Source: Oscillospiraceae bacterium (GTDB lineage Bacteria > Bacillota_A > Clostridia > Oscillospirales > Oscillospiraceae). Taken from it: 64,000 nucleotides of DNA. Made by a program: the position numbers and the translations under genes. Under the pieces are notes generated by a model, which was given only the letters and a program-made list of their open reading frames with translations, did no database searches and was not told the origin of the DNA. Below are positions 6,813 through 13,816 of the stretch, piece by piece. The stretch spans positions 1 through 64,000 of the forward strand of contig JAFUCD010000030.1 of NCBI GenBank assembly GCA_017459865.1. Reading direction: 5' to 3'. The number at the start of each line of letters is the position of its first letter. The first letter of the stretch is position 1.

Positions 6813-6899
6813 TTTTGCCTCACAGGAGATTTTCGCTGCTTCGCAATTCTTGCTGTTTTTTGAAAATCTCGGCATAAGCTAGATAGAGGGACGGTTCCC
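6813..6899 (-). repeat. Interspersed intergenic repeat, copy D (inverted, diverged)
   Basis: The plus-strand text TTTTGCCTCACAGGAGATTTTC to CATAAGCTAGATAGAGGG matches the reverse complement of copies A and C, with several substitutions and small gaps. It follows the sigma-like stop codon immediately, so the lexA operon has an element at each end in opposite orientation. Confidence 0.6.
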
Positions 6900-6931
6900 C
6901 CTCTCAAACTCTCCCCCTCCTTACCGGCTGT

Positions 6932-6981
6932 ACCGGCTGAAAAAGGGAAAATGAGCCTCAAGTTTTTTCTTTTCAGCCGGT
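6932..6981. repeat. Hairpin with 12-bp arms
   Basis: ACCGGCTGAAAA (6932-6943) and TTTTCAGCCGGT (6970-6981) form a perfect inverted repeat. It may be a transcription terminator of the lexA operon or a binding site. The remainder of 6900-7142 holds no gene that I can see. Confidence 0.5.
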
Positions 6982-7018
6982 CAAATGGTGGTTGAATGAA
7001 CACACTATAATTCGTATT

Positions 7019-7060
7019 CCGCCCAATGTTAGCGAAGTCTGTGGGCGGATCTTATTTTTT
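7019..7060 (+). terminator. Rho-independent terminator
   Basis: CCGCCCA (7019-7025) and TGGGCGG (7042-7048) are followed by a T-rich tract ending in TTTTTT. It lies upstream of the PAP2 gene. Confidence 0.55.
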
Positions 7061-7142
7061 CTCAGAAGAGTTTATTTTCCGTTTAGATTGTTCCTGTATT
7101 CTTTGAAGGCATCCGAGAATATCCTTTTGGAGGTCTGGAGCC

Positions 7143-7847
7143 ATGAAGAAAAAGCGGGTTGACTACAACGGCTTTTCACTCAAGCGGCTAAATGAGCCGC
7201 GCTTTGCCCATGCCAAGCTGCTCTCCGGTTGGCTTGTGTACTTTGCGCTGTATTTTCTGACGGAAAATCTGATTCCCCCGGAGCGCTGCCATGTGATCCA
7301 CAGCTTTTTGGACAATGTAATCCCGTTCAACGAATTTTTCGTAATCTTCTATGTAGGCTGGTATTTGCTCGTGGCAGGATCGCTGGCCTATACCTTTTTC
7401 TATGATGTGGATAGCTTTAAGCGGCTGCAGGTGTTTCTGATGATTACCCAAGCCGCCGCCGTGCTCTGCTATATCGTCTACCCCAGTGTGCAGGATCTGC
7501 GCCCGGCGGTCTTTCCTCGGCAGAACTTTTTCACCTGGATCCTGGGGATCATCTACGCTTTTGACACGCCCACCGGCGTCTGTCCCTCGCTGCATGTGGC
7601 CTACTCGCTCGGAATCCTCTCTGTGGCTTGGAAGGACAGAGATTTGAGTGCCTGGATCAAAGCGGCGCTGGCAGCCTTTGCGCTGATGGTGTGTCTCGCC
7701 GTCTGCTTTGTCAAGCAGCACTCCACCATCGACGTGATAGCCGCGCTTCCGGTCTGCCTGTTGGCGGAGGCAATCGTATACGGGAAAGATTATTGGCGAA
7801 CCAGATGGCGACGGTTGTTTTTACACGCAAAGAGAAAAAACGCATAA
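7143..7847 (+). CDS. PAP2-superfamily membrane phosphatase
   Basis: A 234-residue membrane protein with about five or six hydrophobic helices and the PAP2 active-site set: motif 2 CPSLHVA (His151) and motif 3 KQHSTID (His193, Asp197), preceded by YPSVQDLRP. The motif spacing resembles the PAP2_3/inositolphosphotransferase branch that handles lipid phosphates. It would hydrolyse or transfer a phosphate at the outer membrane face, for example from phosphatidic acid or a polyprenyl or sphingoid phosphate. TTGGAGG precedes the ATG. DegV follows 18 bp downstream, suggesting co-transcription. The substrate is unknown; the sphingolipid-type genes nine kilobases away make a lipid phosphate plausible. 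Confidence 0.82.
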   Translation: MKKKRVDYNGFSLKRLNEPRFAHAKLLSGWLVYFALYFLTENLIPPERCHVIHSFLDNVIPFNEFFVIFYVGWYLLVAGSLAYTFFYDVDSFKRLQVFLMITQAAAVLCYIVYPSVQDLRPAVFPRQNFFTWILGIIYAFDTPTGVCPSLHVAYSLGILSVAWKDRDLSAWIKAALAAFALMVCLAVCFVKQHSTIDVIAALPVCLLAEAIVYGKDYWRTRWRRLFLHAKRKNA

Positions 7848-7865
7848 AGGAGAAAGAGAGATAAC

Positions 7866-8753
7866 ATGTCTGACTACATCATTGCCACATCCTCCACATC
7901 CGATCTTCCCCGCACATGGCTGGATGCGCACCACATTCCTTTCATTTCTTACACCTACACCGTCAATGGCGCGCTTTGCGAGGACGACTGCCGGGAAGAA
8001 AGCCGGGAGAAGGTCTACATCGGTATGCGAAATGGGGATCTATTGAGGACTTCCATGATCAACGAATTCGTCTATTACGATTTCTTCAAGAGCCTGCTGG
8101 AAACCGGCAGAGATGTGATCTTCCTGGATATGTCCCAGAAGATGTCTGCCTCCTTTGTCAATGCCAACATGGCAGCGGAGAAAATCCGGACCGAATTCCC
8201 GGAACAGAGGCTCTATGTGATGGATACGCTGTGCATCTCCGGTGGACTTGGGCTGCTGGTGGAACACATGGTGGAGCGCATGGAGCGCGGTGCAGGCTTT
8301 GACGAGGTCATTGCCTGGGGCGAGGCAAACAAGCTAAAAATCGCTCATCGTTTTACCGTAGACGATTTGAATTATCTGAAAGCCGGCGGGAGAGTATCCA
8401 ATGCGGCGGCGCTGGTAGGCTCCGTGCTCGGCATCAAGCCTGTTCTGTATGTGCCGGACGGAGGAACACTGGATGTGGTCAAGAAGGCGCGCGGACGCAA
8501 AGCGGCGCTGCATGCCATTCTGGACGGCGTATTTCACGATTTGAGCAAAGTCGCAGATCCCACAGGGCTGCGGATTCACATTCTGCAGGCAGACTGCCGC
8601 AAAGACGCGGAGTTCGTGCGGGACAGCATTCGAGCGGCTTATCCCCAGATTGGGGAGATCACTATCACGAGTCTGGGTGTGGTCATCGGCGCGCACTGCG
8701 GACCCGGTCTGCTGACGATATTCTATCTCTGCAGCGGCAGAAGCCCTGAATAA
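7866..8753 (+). CDS. DegV-family fatty-acid-binding protein
   Basis: The 295 residues match the DegV fold: an N-terminal ATSSTSDLP segment, RTSMINEF near residue 60, SQKMSASFVNANMAAE, DTLCISGGLGLL, and a C-terminal LGVVIGAHCGPG. DegV proteins bind a fatty acid and serve as FakB-type subunits that present it to the kinase FakA for phosphorylation. No FakA is visible in the window. It lies 18 bp behind the PAP2 gene with a good AGGAGA site, pointing to a shared role in lipid handling. A strong terminator follows. Confidence 0.88.
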   Translation: MSDYIIATSSTSDLPRTWLDAHHIPFISYTYTVNGALCEDDCREESREKVYIGMRNGDLLRTSMINEFVYYDFFKSLLETGRDVIFLDMSQKMSASFVNANMAAEKIRTEFPEQRLYVMDTLCISGGLGLLVEHMVERMERGAGFDEVIAWGEANKLKIAHRFTVDDLNYLKAGGRVSNAAALVGSVLGIKPVLYVPDGGTLDVVKKARGRKAALHAILDGVFHDLSKVADPTGLRIHILQADCRKDAEFVRDSIRAAYPQIGEITITSLGVVIGAHCGPGLLTIFYLCSGRSPE

Positions 8754-8759
8754 AGAATC

Positions 8760-8787
8760 AGCGCCCTGTGCTCAACACAGGGCGCTT
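8760..8787 (+). terminator. Rho-independent terminator after degV
   Basis: AGCGCCCTGTG and CACAGGGCGCT form a perfect 11-bp stem with a 5-nt loop; the downstream T-run is weak. Confidence 0.7.
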
Positions 8788-8885
8788 CCTACACTGCAAC
8801 TTCACCCACTGAACTTTGAAGGACGGATGCAAAGATTCCAACACGAGCCCTGCTCTATGCTGTGCAGCGAGCGTTTAGCCATTAG

Positions 8886-9823
8886 TCAGGAATTCAAAAT
8901 TTTCATGAACTCCTCGCCGGTAATGGTCTCCTTCTTGTAGAGATACTGGGCGAGCTCATCGAGCTTTTCGCGGTCGGCCATGAGGATGGACGCGGCTTTC
9001 TCGTGCTGCTTTTTCACGAGCGCGACCACCTTCTCGTCGATCTCACGCTGCGTCTCCGGGCTGCATGTCAGCGAGGAATCTCCGCCAAGGTACTGGTTCG
9101 TCACGGTCTCGAGCGCGACCATGTCGAACGCGGGGCTCATGCCATAGCGCGTGATCATGGCGCGGGCGAGCTTCGTCGCCTGTTCAATGTCGTTGGAGGC
9201 GCCGATGGTGATCGAGCCGAAGACGATCTCCTCGGCTGCTCTGCCGCCGGTGAGCGTGGCGATCTTGTTCTCCAGCTCCTCGCGGCTCACGAGATAGTGG
9301 TTGCCCTCCTCGACCTGCATCGTGTAGCCCAGTGCGCCGGAGGTGCGCGGCACAATCGTGATCTTCTGCACGGGAGCGGACTGCGTCTGCCGCGCCGCCA
9401 CGAGCGCGTGGCCGATCTCGTGGTAGGCGACGACGCGCTTCTCCTGCTCGGAGAGAATGGCGTTCTTCTTCTGATAGCCCGCGATGACGACCTCGATGCT
9501 CTCCTCGAGATCCGTCTGCGTCACGGCCTTGCGCCCGTCGCGCACGGCGCGCAGCGCGGCCTCGTTGATGATGTTCGCGAGCTCCGCGCCCGATGCGCCG
9601 GAGGCCATGCGCGCGATCTTCTCAAAGTCCACACCGTCCGACATCCGGACCTTTTTGGAATGCACCTTCAAAATCGCCTCGCGGCCCTTGAGATCCGGCA
9701 GCTCCACCGGCACGCGGCGGTCAAAGCGGCCCGGGCGCGTGAGCGCGGGGTCCAGACTCTCGGGCCGGTTCGTCGCAGCGAGGATGATGACGCCGTTGTT
9801 GCCCTCAAAGCCGTCCAGGCCGC
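8886..9823 (-). pseudogene. FtsH-type AAA protease, 3' fragment
   Basis: About 310 residues match the C-terminal part of FtsH. They run from [19 protein letters not shown] (end of the Walker B/second-region-of-homology stretch), through the arginine finger region RPGRFDRR, to the zinc protease motif HEIGH and the C-terminal helix bundle. The N-terminal membrane helices, Walker A and Walker B are missing. Homology stops abruptly at about 9820, where sequence from an unrelated gene on the other strand begins. The nominal ATG at 9863 lies inside that foreign sequence, and no ribosome site or promoter is seen. An ATPase without nucleotide-binding motifs would not work, so this is a truncated gene. 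Confidence 0.85.
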
Positions 9824-9967
9824 GATAAACAACTGATGGAGAAACGGTTCCTGAGGATCGCAACCATCATTGTTACGAAGGAAGATGCGAAGCGCTATCT
9901 ATATAGCTATTCCCCTTCCCGTCGTGTGCAAAGGTGGAAAGATCTTCGAGTGAATCTATATCTCTGA
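9824..9967 (+). pseudogene. 3' fragment of an unknown gene
   Basis: A plus-strand frame of 48 codons runs from the FtsH breakpoint to a TGA at 9965-9967: basic and aromatic residues with segments such as KEDAKRYLYSYS and RVQRWKDLRVNLYL. A perfect terminator starts 11 nt after the stop, as expected for a genuine gene end. There is no start codon context, so it is the tail of a gene whose 5' part was lost when the FtsH fragment was joined. I do not recognise the family. Confidence 0.5.
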
Positions 9968-9977
9968 AAATGTTATG

Positions 9978-10010
9978 CCCCACTGTGGTTCAAACCACAG
10001 TGGGGTTTTT
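9978..10010 (+). terminator. Strong rho-independent terminator
   Basis: CCCCACTGTGGTT (9978-9990) and AACCACAGTGGGG (9993-10005) form a perfect stem with a 2-nt core loop, followed by TTTTT. Confidence 0.9.
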
Positions 10011-10020
10011 GCTCAAAGTA

Positions 10021-10069
10021 GTTATACCCTATTATACCCTATTCGTTTTAGGGTATAATAGGGTATAAC
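10021..10069. repeat. Perfect 21-bp inverted repeat built from tandem 10-mers
   Basis: Arms 10021-10041 and 10049-10069 are exact reverse complements around the loop TTCGTTT. Each arm contains TTATACCCTA twice. It lies between a terminator and the promoter of the HipB-like gene. The flanking 10070-10180 shows no gene. Confidence 0.85.
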
Positions 10070-10180
10070 TTTTAATATGTGTTCTTCTTACGACCACTCA
10101 TCTTCTATACTTAACTCGGTCGCAACCGACTCGGTTGAAACCGAATTAATGAAAACAGTCAAAACCAACACAAAACGTTC

Positions 10181-10276
10181 TTGACTTCGCCGTTCGGCTT
10201 ATTTTATAATCAGATACATAAACTAAGCCGTTCGGCGAAATTTCTTCTATTGCAGTCATAATTTGTTCGTACGGCG
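10181..10276 (+). promoter_or_regulatory. Promoter with three operator-like repeats
   Basis: TTGACT (10181-10186) and TATAAT (10205-10210) have an 18-bp spacer. TTCGCCGTTCGGCTTA (10186-10201) lies in the spacer, TAAGCCGTTCGGCGAA (10224-10239) lies downstream of the -10 box, and TTCGTACGGCGAA (about 10265-10277) is near the gene. The three share a CGNNCGGCGAA core, as expected for cooperative binding of the HipB-like product. Confidence 0.7.
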
Positions 10277-10295
10277 AAGAATTGGAGCACATAGA

Positions 10296-10514
10296 ATGAA
10301 GGTCTTTGATGTAAAATCCTTCGGCCGCGCACTGCGGCAGCGGCGGAAGGAACTGAACTACACGCAGGCGTTTCTCTCCGAGGTCAGCGGATTCAGCGTG
10401 AGCTTTATCTCCGATCTGGAGAACGGAAAGGAAACCGCCGAACTGGGTCGTGCAATCCGCCTTGCCAATTTGCTGGGGCTGGACTGCTGTCTGGAAATCA
10501 GAGGTGCAAAATGA
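10296..10514 (+). CDS. HipB/y4mF-type XRE-family repressor
   Basis: A helix-turn-helix protein of 72 residues: FGRALRQRRKELNYTQ, FLSEVSGFSVSFISDLENGK, then AIRLANLLGLDCCLE. The length and the C-terminal strand match HipB-like antitoxin repressors. ATG at 10296 has GGAG 12 nt upstream; the longer frame from 10263 has no ribosome site and would begin inside the third operator repeat. It overlaps the amidohydrolase start by 4 nt (ATGA). HipB relatives normally precede a HipA kinase toxin; here an amidohydrolase follows instead. Probably represses its own operon through the repeats at 10186-10277. Confidence 0.8.
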   Translation: MKVFDVKSFGRALRQRRKELNYTQAFLSEVSGFSVSFISDLENGKETAELGRAIRLANLLGLDCCLEIRGAK

Positions 10515-11800
10515 AATACGCTCTGAAAAACGCAATCATTCTGAACGGGACAAAGGACATGGAGCCCATCACCGGCGTGGCAGTATTGGTTGACCGGGAG
10601 CGCATTGCGGATATCGTGCCCGAGACCGAAATTCCGAATGGATTTGAAGTCGTGGATCTGGGCGGCGCGTATCTGCTGCCGGGGTTAATCAATCTTCATG
10701 TGCACCTGGCGACCAGCGGAAAGCCGCCGAAGGCGGAGAAAAAGCCGCCCAATTACAAGCTGCTGTTCCAGATTCTCTCGAAAAGCCGGTTGGTTTTGGC
10801 GGTCATCAAGCGCATGACGGCAGGGTATGCGAAAACTGAGCTGATGAGCGGCGTGACCACGATCCGTACCGTCGCGGGCATTCTGGATATTGACGCACAG
10901 ATTCGGGATCAAATCAATGCGGGCAATATCGTCGGCCCTCGGATTCTTTCTGCCAACACCGCTGTTTCCGTACCGGGCGGCCACTTCGCGGGTTCCATCG
11001 CAACGGAGGCGGATTCGCCTGAAATGGCAGTGGAGCATGTCCGGCAAATCGCAGAAACGAAGCCGGATTTGATCAAGCTCATGATCACGGGCGGCGTGAT
11101 GGATTCCTCGGCAGAGGGCGAACCGGGTGTTCTGCGGATGCCTCCGGAGATCGTGAAGGCGGCCTGTGAGGAAGCGCATCGGCTGGGATACATGGTTGCC
11201 GCGCATGTGGAAAGTCCGGAAGGCGTCCGGGTGGCGCTTGAGAACGGCGTGGACACCGTGGAGCACGGCGCGCGTCTGACCGATGAGACGATCCGCCTGT
11301 TCAAGGAGCGAGGCGCATCTCTGATCTGCACCCTCTCCCCTGCGCTGCCGTACGCGGAGTTTGAACTCTCGGAGAGCCATGCCCTCCCGATCGCAAAGAA
11401 GAACGGACGCATCGTCATGGACGGCATGATCGACTGCGCCAAAGCCTGCCTAGAGCACGGAATCCCCGTAGGTTTGGGAAATGACGTTGGCTGCCCGTTC
11501 GTCCTGCACTATAACTTCTGGCGGGAGCTCTGTTGCTATCACAAATACATCGGCGCCTCCAACCGCGACTCGCTGCATGCCGCCACGCTCGGGAACGCCA
11601 AAATCGTCGGGATTGATTCCGAGACCGGCAGCATCGAAAAAGGGAAATCTGCCGATCTGATCGTCGTCCGGGATAATCCGCTGGACGATCTGGCCGCACT
11701 TCGAAATGTCTCTATGGTCATCATGAAAGGCAAGCGAATTCTTAATCCGAAAGTGAAACGGATGAAAGAAGTTGATGACCTGTTTGACCGATATTTGTAA
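10511..11800 (+). CDS. Metal-dependent amidohydrolase
   Basis: The 429 residues match the amidohydrolase superfamily, close to imidazolonepropionase/prolidase-like (Sgx9260-type) enzymes. The HxH motif NLHVHLA is at about residue 62, the carboxylated lysine candidate is in DLIKLMITGG, metal-binding histidines are in AAHVES and EHGA, and the catalytic aspartate is in GLGNDVG. The C-terminal GSIEKGKSADLIVV beta-sandwich is typical. It would cleave a C-N bond in a small amide, cyclic amide or dipeptide; the substrate is not predictable. It is translationally coupled to the HipB-like repressor by an ATGA overlap. This is a complete gene with no signal peptide, so cytoplasmic. Confidence 0.85.
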   Translation: MKYALKNAIILNGTKDMEPITGVAVLVDRERIADIVPETEIPNGFEVVDLGGAYLLPGLINLHVHLATSGKPPKAEKKPPNYKLLFQILSKSRLVLAVIKRMTAGYAKTELMSGVTTIRTVAGILDIDAQIRDQINAGNIVGPRILSANTAVSVPGGHFAGSIATEADSPEMAVEHVRQIAETKPDLIKLMITGGVMDSSAEGEPGVLRMPPEIVKAACEEAHRLGYMVAAHVESPEGVRVALENGVDTVEHGARLTDETIRLFKERGASLICTLSPALPYAEFELSESHALPIAKKNGRIVMDGMIDCAKACLEHGIPVGLGNDVGCPFVLHYNFWRELCCYHKYIGASNRDSLHAATLGNAKIVGIDSETGSIEKGKSADLIVVRDNPLDDLAALRNVSMVIMKGKRILNPKVKRMKEVDDLFDRYL

Positions 11801-11856
11801 TCGGCTTTCAGCTATGAATAGCACAGAAACAAAGGCACGGCAATTTGTTTCCGCGT

Positions 11857-11945
11857 GCACACTCCCGCGACCGTGGGAGGAAACGAAAAACCCTCGAAGG
11901 CGAAAGCCTTCGAGGGAGCAGCGAACCAGATCGGTCTCGAAAAAA
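11857..11945 (+). repeat. Direct repeat flanking the fluoride gene, copy 1
   Basis: An approximately 88-bp unit, from GCACACTCCCGCGACCG to TCTCGAAAAA, centred on the stem CCCTCGAAGGC-GAAA-GCCTTCGAGGG written on the plus strand (11891-11916). Copy 2 at 12601-12689 has the same order and orientation with about 80 percent visible identity. The hairpin could also terminate transcription of the amidohydrolase. Confidence 0.7.
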
Positions 11946-11951
11946 CGGAAA

Positions 11952-12320
11952 TCATTGCATCAGAATCGCAGCCAAGTTCCTTCCAAAGAAAATACCTGCA
12001 AGACAGAGCACCACACTTAAGACAATGTAAATGCTTCCTGCCGCAATTTGATGATTTTCCAATAGCGAAAATGCCTCAAGCGAAAAAGCTGAAAAGGTTG
12101 TAAAACCGCCGCAAACACCTGTTTTCCAAAACAGTACTGTGTTGGAAGAAATGTTTTCTCTCTGGCTGACAAGCCCCACAACGAAGCCTATCAGCACAGC
12201 TCCGAGAACATTGGTGATAAGGGTTAGAACAGGAAAGCCCGGCTTTTCAGAAATCAGGCTGATTGCGTATCTTCCAACAGCCCCGATCGCGCCTCCAAGT
12301 GCAACGCAGATGAATCTCAT
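11952..12320 (-). CDS. crcB: Fluoride channel CrcB/Fluc
   Basis: The 122 residues cover the full length of a Fluc subunit: four hydrophobic helices, GRYAISL near the N-terminus, TNVLGAVLIGF in helix 2 and GGFTTFSAFSLE in helix 3 carrying the phenylalanine-box and sodium-site region. Fluc dimers let fluoride leak out of the cytoplasm. ATG at 12320 follows AAAAGGAGGAT; the longer frame upstream runs into the riboswitch terminator. A fluoride riboswitch with its own promoter lies directly upstream, so expression should rise when fluoride accumulates. Confidence 0.93.
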   Translation of the reverse strand: MRFICVALGGAIGAVGRYAISLISEKPGFPVLTLITNVLGAVLIGFVVGLVSQRENISSNTVLFWKTGVCGGFTTFSAFSLEAFSLLENHQIAAGSIYIVLSVVLCLAGIFFGRNLAAILMQ

Positions 12321-12352
12321 CGGAATGATCCTCCTTTTGAATCGCAGGAGAA

Positions 12353-12450
12353 TCAAAAAAAGCTGACGCCCCTGCATGTGAAATACATACAGATGCCATC
12401 AGCTTCAAAAGCGGTTTAGGTTTCCCAAGGGAGAACATCATTCCCTGTCG
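12353..12450 (-). promoter_or_regulatory. Fluoride riboswitch (crcB motif) with terminator
   Basis: On the minus strand, GGGAATGATGTTCTCCC (12445-12429) forms the aptamer 5' part, and CTGATGGCATCTG (12402-12390) is the conserved 3' part that closes the pseudoknotted aptamer. The layout matches characterised crcB-motif RNAs (GATG near the 5' end, CTGATGGCnTCT at the 3' end). The 3' part is also one arm of a terminator stem (GCTGATG with CGTCAGC, 12403-12362) followed by TTTTTTTT. Fluoride binding should hold the aptamer and block the terminator, an ON switch for crcB. Confidence 0.88.
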
Positions 12451-12453
12451 AGT

Positions 12454-12482
12454 ATCATATCATTCTGAGTCCGCGCTGTCAA
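12454..12482 (-). promoter_or_regulatory. Promoter of crcB
   Basis: On the minus strand TTGACA (12482-12477) and TATGAT (12459-12454) have a 17-bp spacer; transcription would begin at the 5' edge of the riboswitch. Confidence 0.82.
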
Positions 12483-12600
12483 TGATAAACCATTATTTGT
12501 CTGCATCATACCGCAAAGCGGAAGAATCAGAAATTACTTTCTAAGCATGCCGCGTTGATCCCGGCGCATCAGATGGAAACGGCGCTGAACCTCCCGGAAT

Positions 12601-12689
12601 GCGCGCTCCCCCGACCGTGAGAATAAAACAAAAACCCTCGAAGGCGAAAGCCTTCGAGGGGGAAAGCGAATTAGATTGATCTCGACAAA
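12601..12689 (+). repeat. Direct repeat flanking the fluoride gene, copy 2
   Basis: Same unit and orientation as 11857-11945, with an identical hairpin at 12635-12660. The complete crcB unit (promoter, riboswitch, gene) lies between the two copies. The interval 12483-12600 contains nothing else I can assign. Confidence 0.7.
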
Positions 12690-12710
12690 CTGGAATTTTG
12701 TCAAGCCTAT

Positions 12711-13376
12711 TTAAACCCACTCAAAATTCTCTTTTCCAGCTCCAATCTCAAAATGGTATTTCACAAGACCAAGATTTGCTCCGGCAAAGATGCCTCCTTC
12801 GCAGTTTATAGCAACCTTATTTCCATCACCAGTGATATTAAACGGCTGTTTGTTGAGTGCCGTCGGCGCAAGAAGCGCTGCTGTGATTCCATCTTTAAAC
12901 CATTTAGGAGTTTCACCAATGTAAGAGCTCACTTCTTCAGGCGTTTTAGAATTATGCGGAATGCCTTGCGTAGCACCATATCCGATAGCAACAACACCTA
13001 TCACCTTATCATCAGGTGAAACCTGCGATTGAATACCACGATTGAATGTGCCACCGACCCACCATGTATTTAAGCCAAGTGTCTGTGCAAAGAGCATAAT
13101 ATCCGCACTGGCATACCCAAGTTTTTCACTGAGGTCATCTGCTTCTTTGCCGGCAAGAATAATATAATTCCTAACGCCCTTAGCAAGAATCAACCTTACG
13201 ACCGTCGAGAAAGCTGACTTATCTTCGGTTATAAGCTTCATTTCTATCCCATGATCGTTGTTAAGCTTCCTGATTCTATCATTAAGTGTCTCAACTATGT
13301 CTGCAGGAATCGGTTTGTCCAGGTATTTGCGGACCATGTGACGTTCTTGCATTGCCTCTTTCATCGTCATTTCCAT
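12711..13376 (-). CDS. Nitroreductase-family protein (TM1586 type)
   Basis: The 221-residue protein has the flavin-binding pattern of the nitroreductase fold: N-terminal ERHMVRKYLDKPIP, central ASADIMLFAQTLGLNTWWVGG, and the C-terminal half with FKDGITAALLAPTALNKQPF, the putative TM1586 nitroreductase subfamily (PF14512). It binds FMN and reduces a nitro compound, quinone or similar with NAD(P)H. It is the last gene of a three-gene minus-strand operon after the hydrolase and MarR genes. Because MarR-type regulators usually sense small aromatic compounds, a role in detoxifying such a compound is reasonable but inferred. Confidence 0.82.
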   Translation of the reverse strand: MEMTMKEAMQERHMVRKYLDKPIPADIVETLNDRIRKLNNDHGIEMKLITEDKSAFSTVVRLILAKGVRNYIILAGKEADDLSEKLGYASADIMLFAQTLGLNTWWVGGTFNRGIQSQVSPDDKVIGVVAIGYGATQGIPHNSKTPEEVSSYIGETPKWFKDGITAALLAPTALNKQPFNITGDGNKVAINCEGGIFAGANLGLVKYHFEIGAGKENFEWV

Positions 13377-13382
13377 ATATGA

Positions 13383-13796
13383 TCATCTCCTTACGCATTC
13401 TGCAAATTTAGACAGCATTTTTTCAAATGCTGCAATCTCTTCCTTTGAGATATCAGCCCCGCAGAGATCCATCCATTTCTTTTGAACAGTTTCAATAGTT
13501 GTTTTATACTTTTCTACTTTTGGCGTCAGATAGATACGCTTCGCACGTCTGTCATTTTCATCTACCTTTCGTAACAATAAGCCCTTGCCCTCGAGTGTCT
13601 GTATGGTACGTGCTGTCGCAGCTTTGTCAATACAGAATTCACGTGCAAGGTCATCCTGTGTCACTCCGTCCTGATCATAAAGTGACCCAATGTACATTAA
13701 TTCAGTAGCAGTAAGCTCAGAGTCCGCAAGTTCCCTGTTCAGAAAAACGGTGAATTGCCTATAGATTATACTTAGGTTTTTTCCTATTGTGTTCAT
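13383..13796 (-). CDS. MarR-family transcriptional regulator
   Basis: About 137 residues with the MarR winged helix: ELMYIGSLYDQDGVTQDDLAREF, then DKAATARTIQTLEGKGLL and the wing VDENDRRAKRIYLT, flanked by dimerisation helices. ATG at 13796 with AGGAGA about 10 nt upstream is preferred; in-frame ATG codons at 13820 and 13844 overlap the end of the upstream hydrolase gene and lack ribosome sites. It most likely binds the paired palindromes at 15030-15075 and represses its own operon until a ligand is present. Confidence 0.87.
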   Translation of the reverse strand: MNTIGKNLSIIYRQFTVFLNRELADSELTATELMYIGSLYDQDGVTQDDLAREFCIDKAATARTIQTLEGKGLLLRKVDENDRRAKRIYLTPKVEKYKTTIETVQKKWMDLCGADISKEEIAAFEKMLSKFAECVRR

Positions 13797-13816
13797 TCTA
13801 ATGATATCTCCTGCTT

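Noticed and set aside
9484..9828. Plus-strand open frame over the FtsH fragment
   Set aside because: Shadow of the FtsH coding frame; low-complexity Ser/Arg composition.
10021..10069. Inverted repeat as a CRISPR or intrinsic terminator
   Set aside because: Only one unit, no spacers, and no T-run after the stem.
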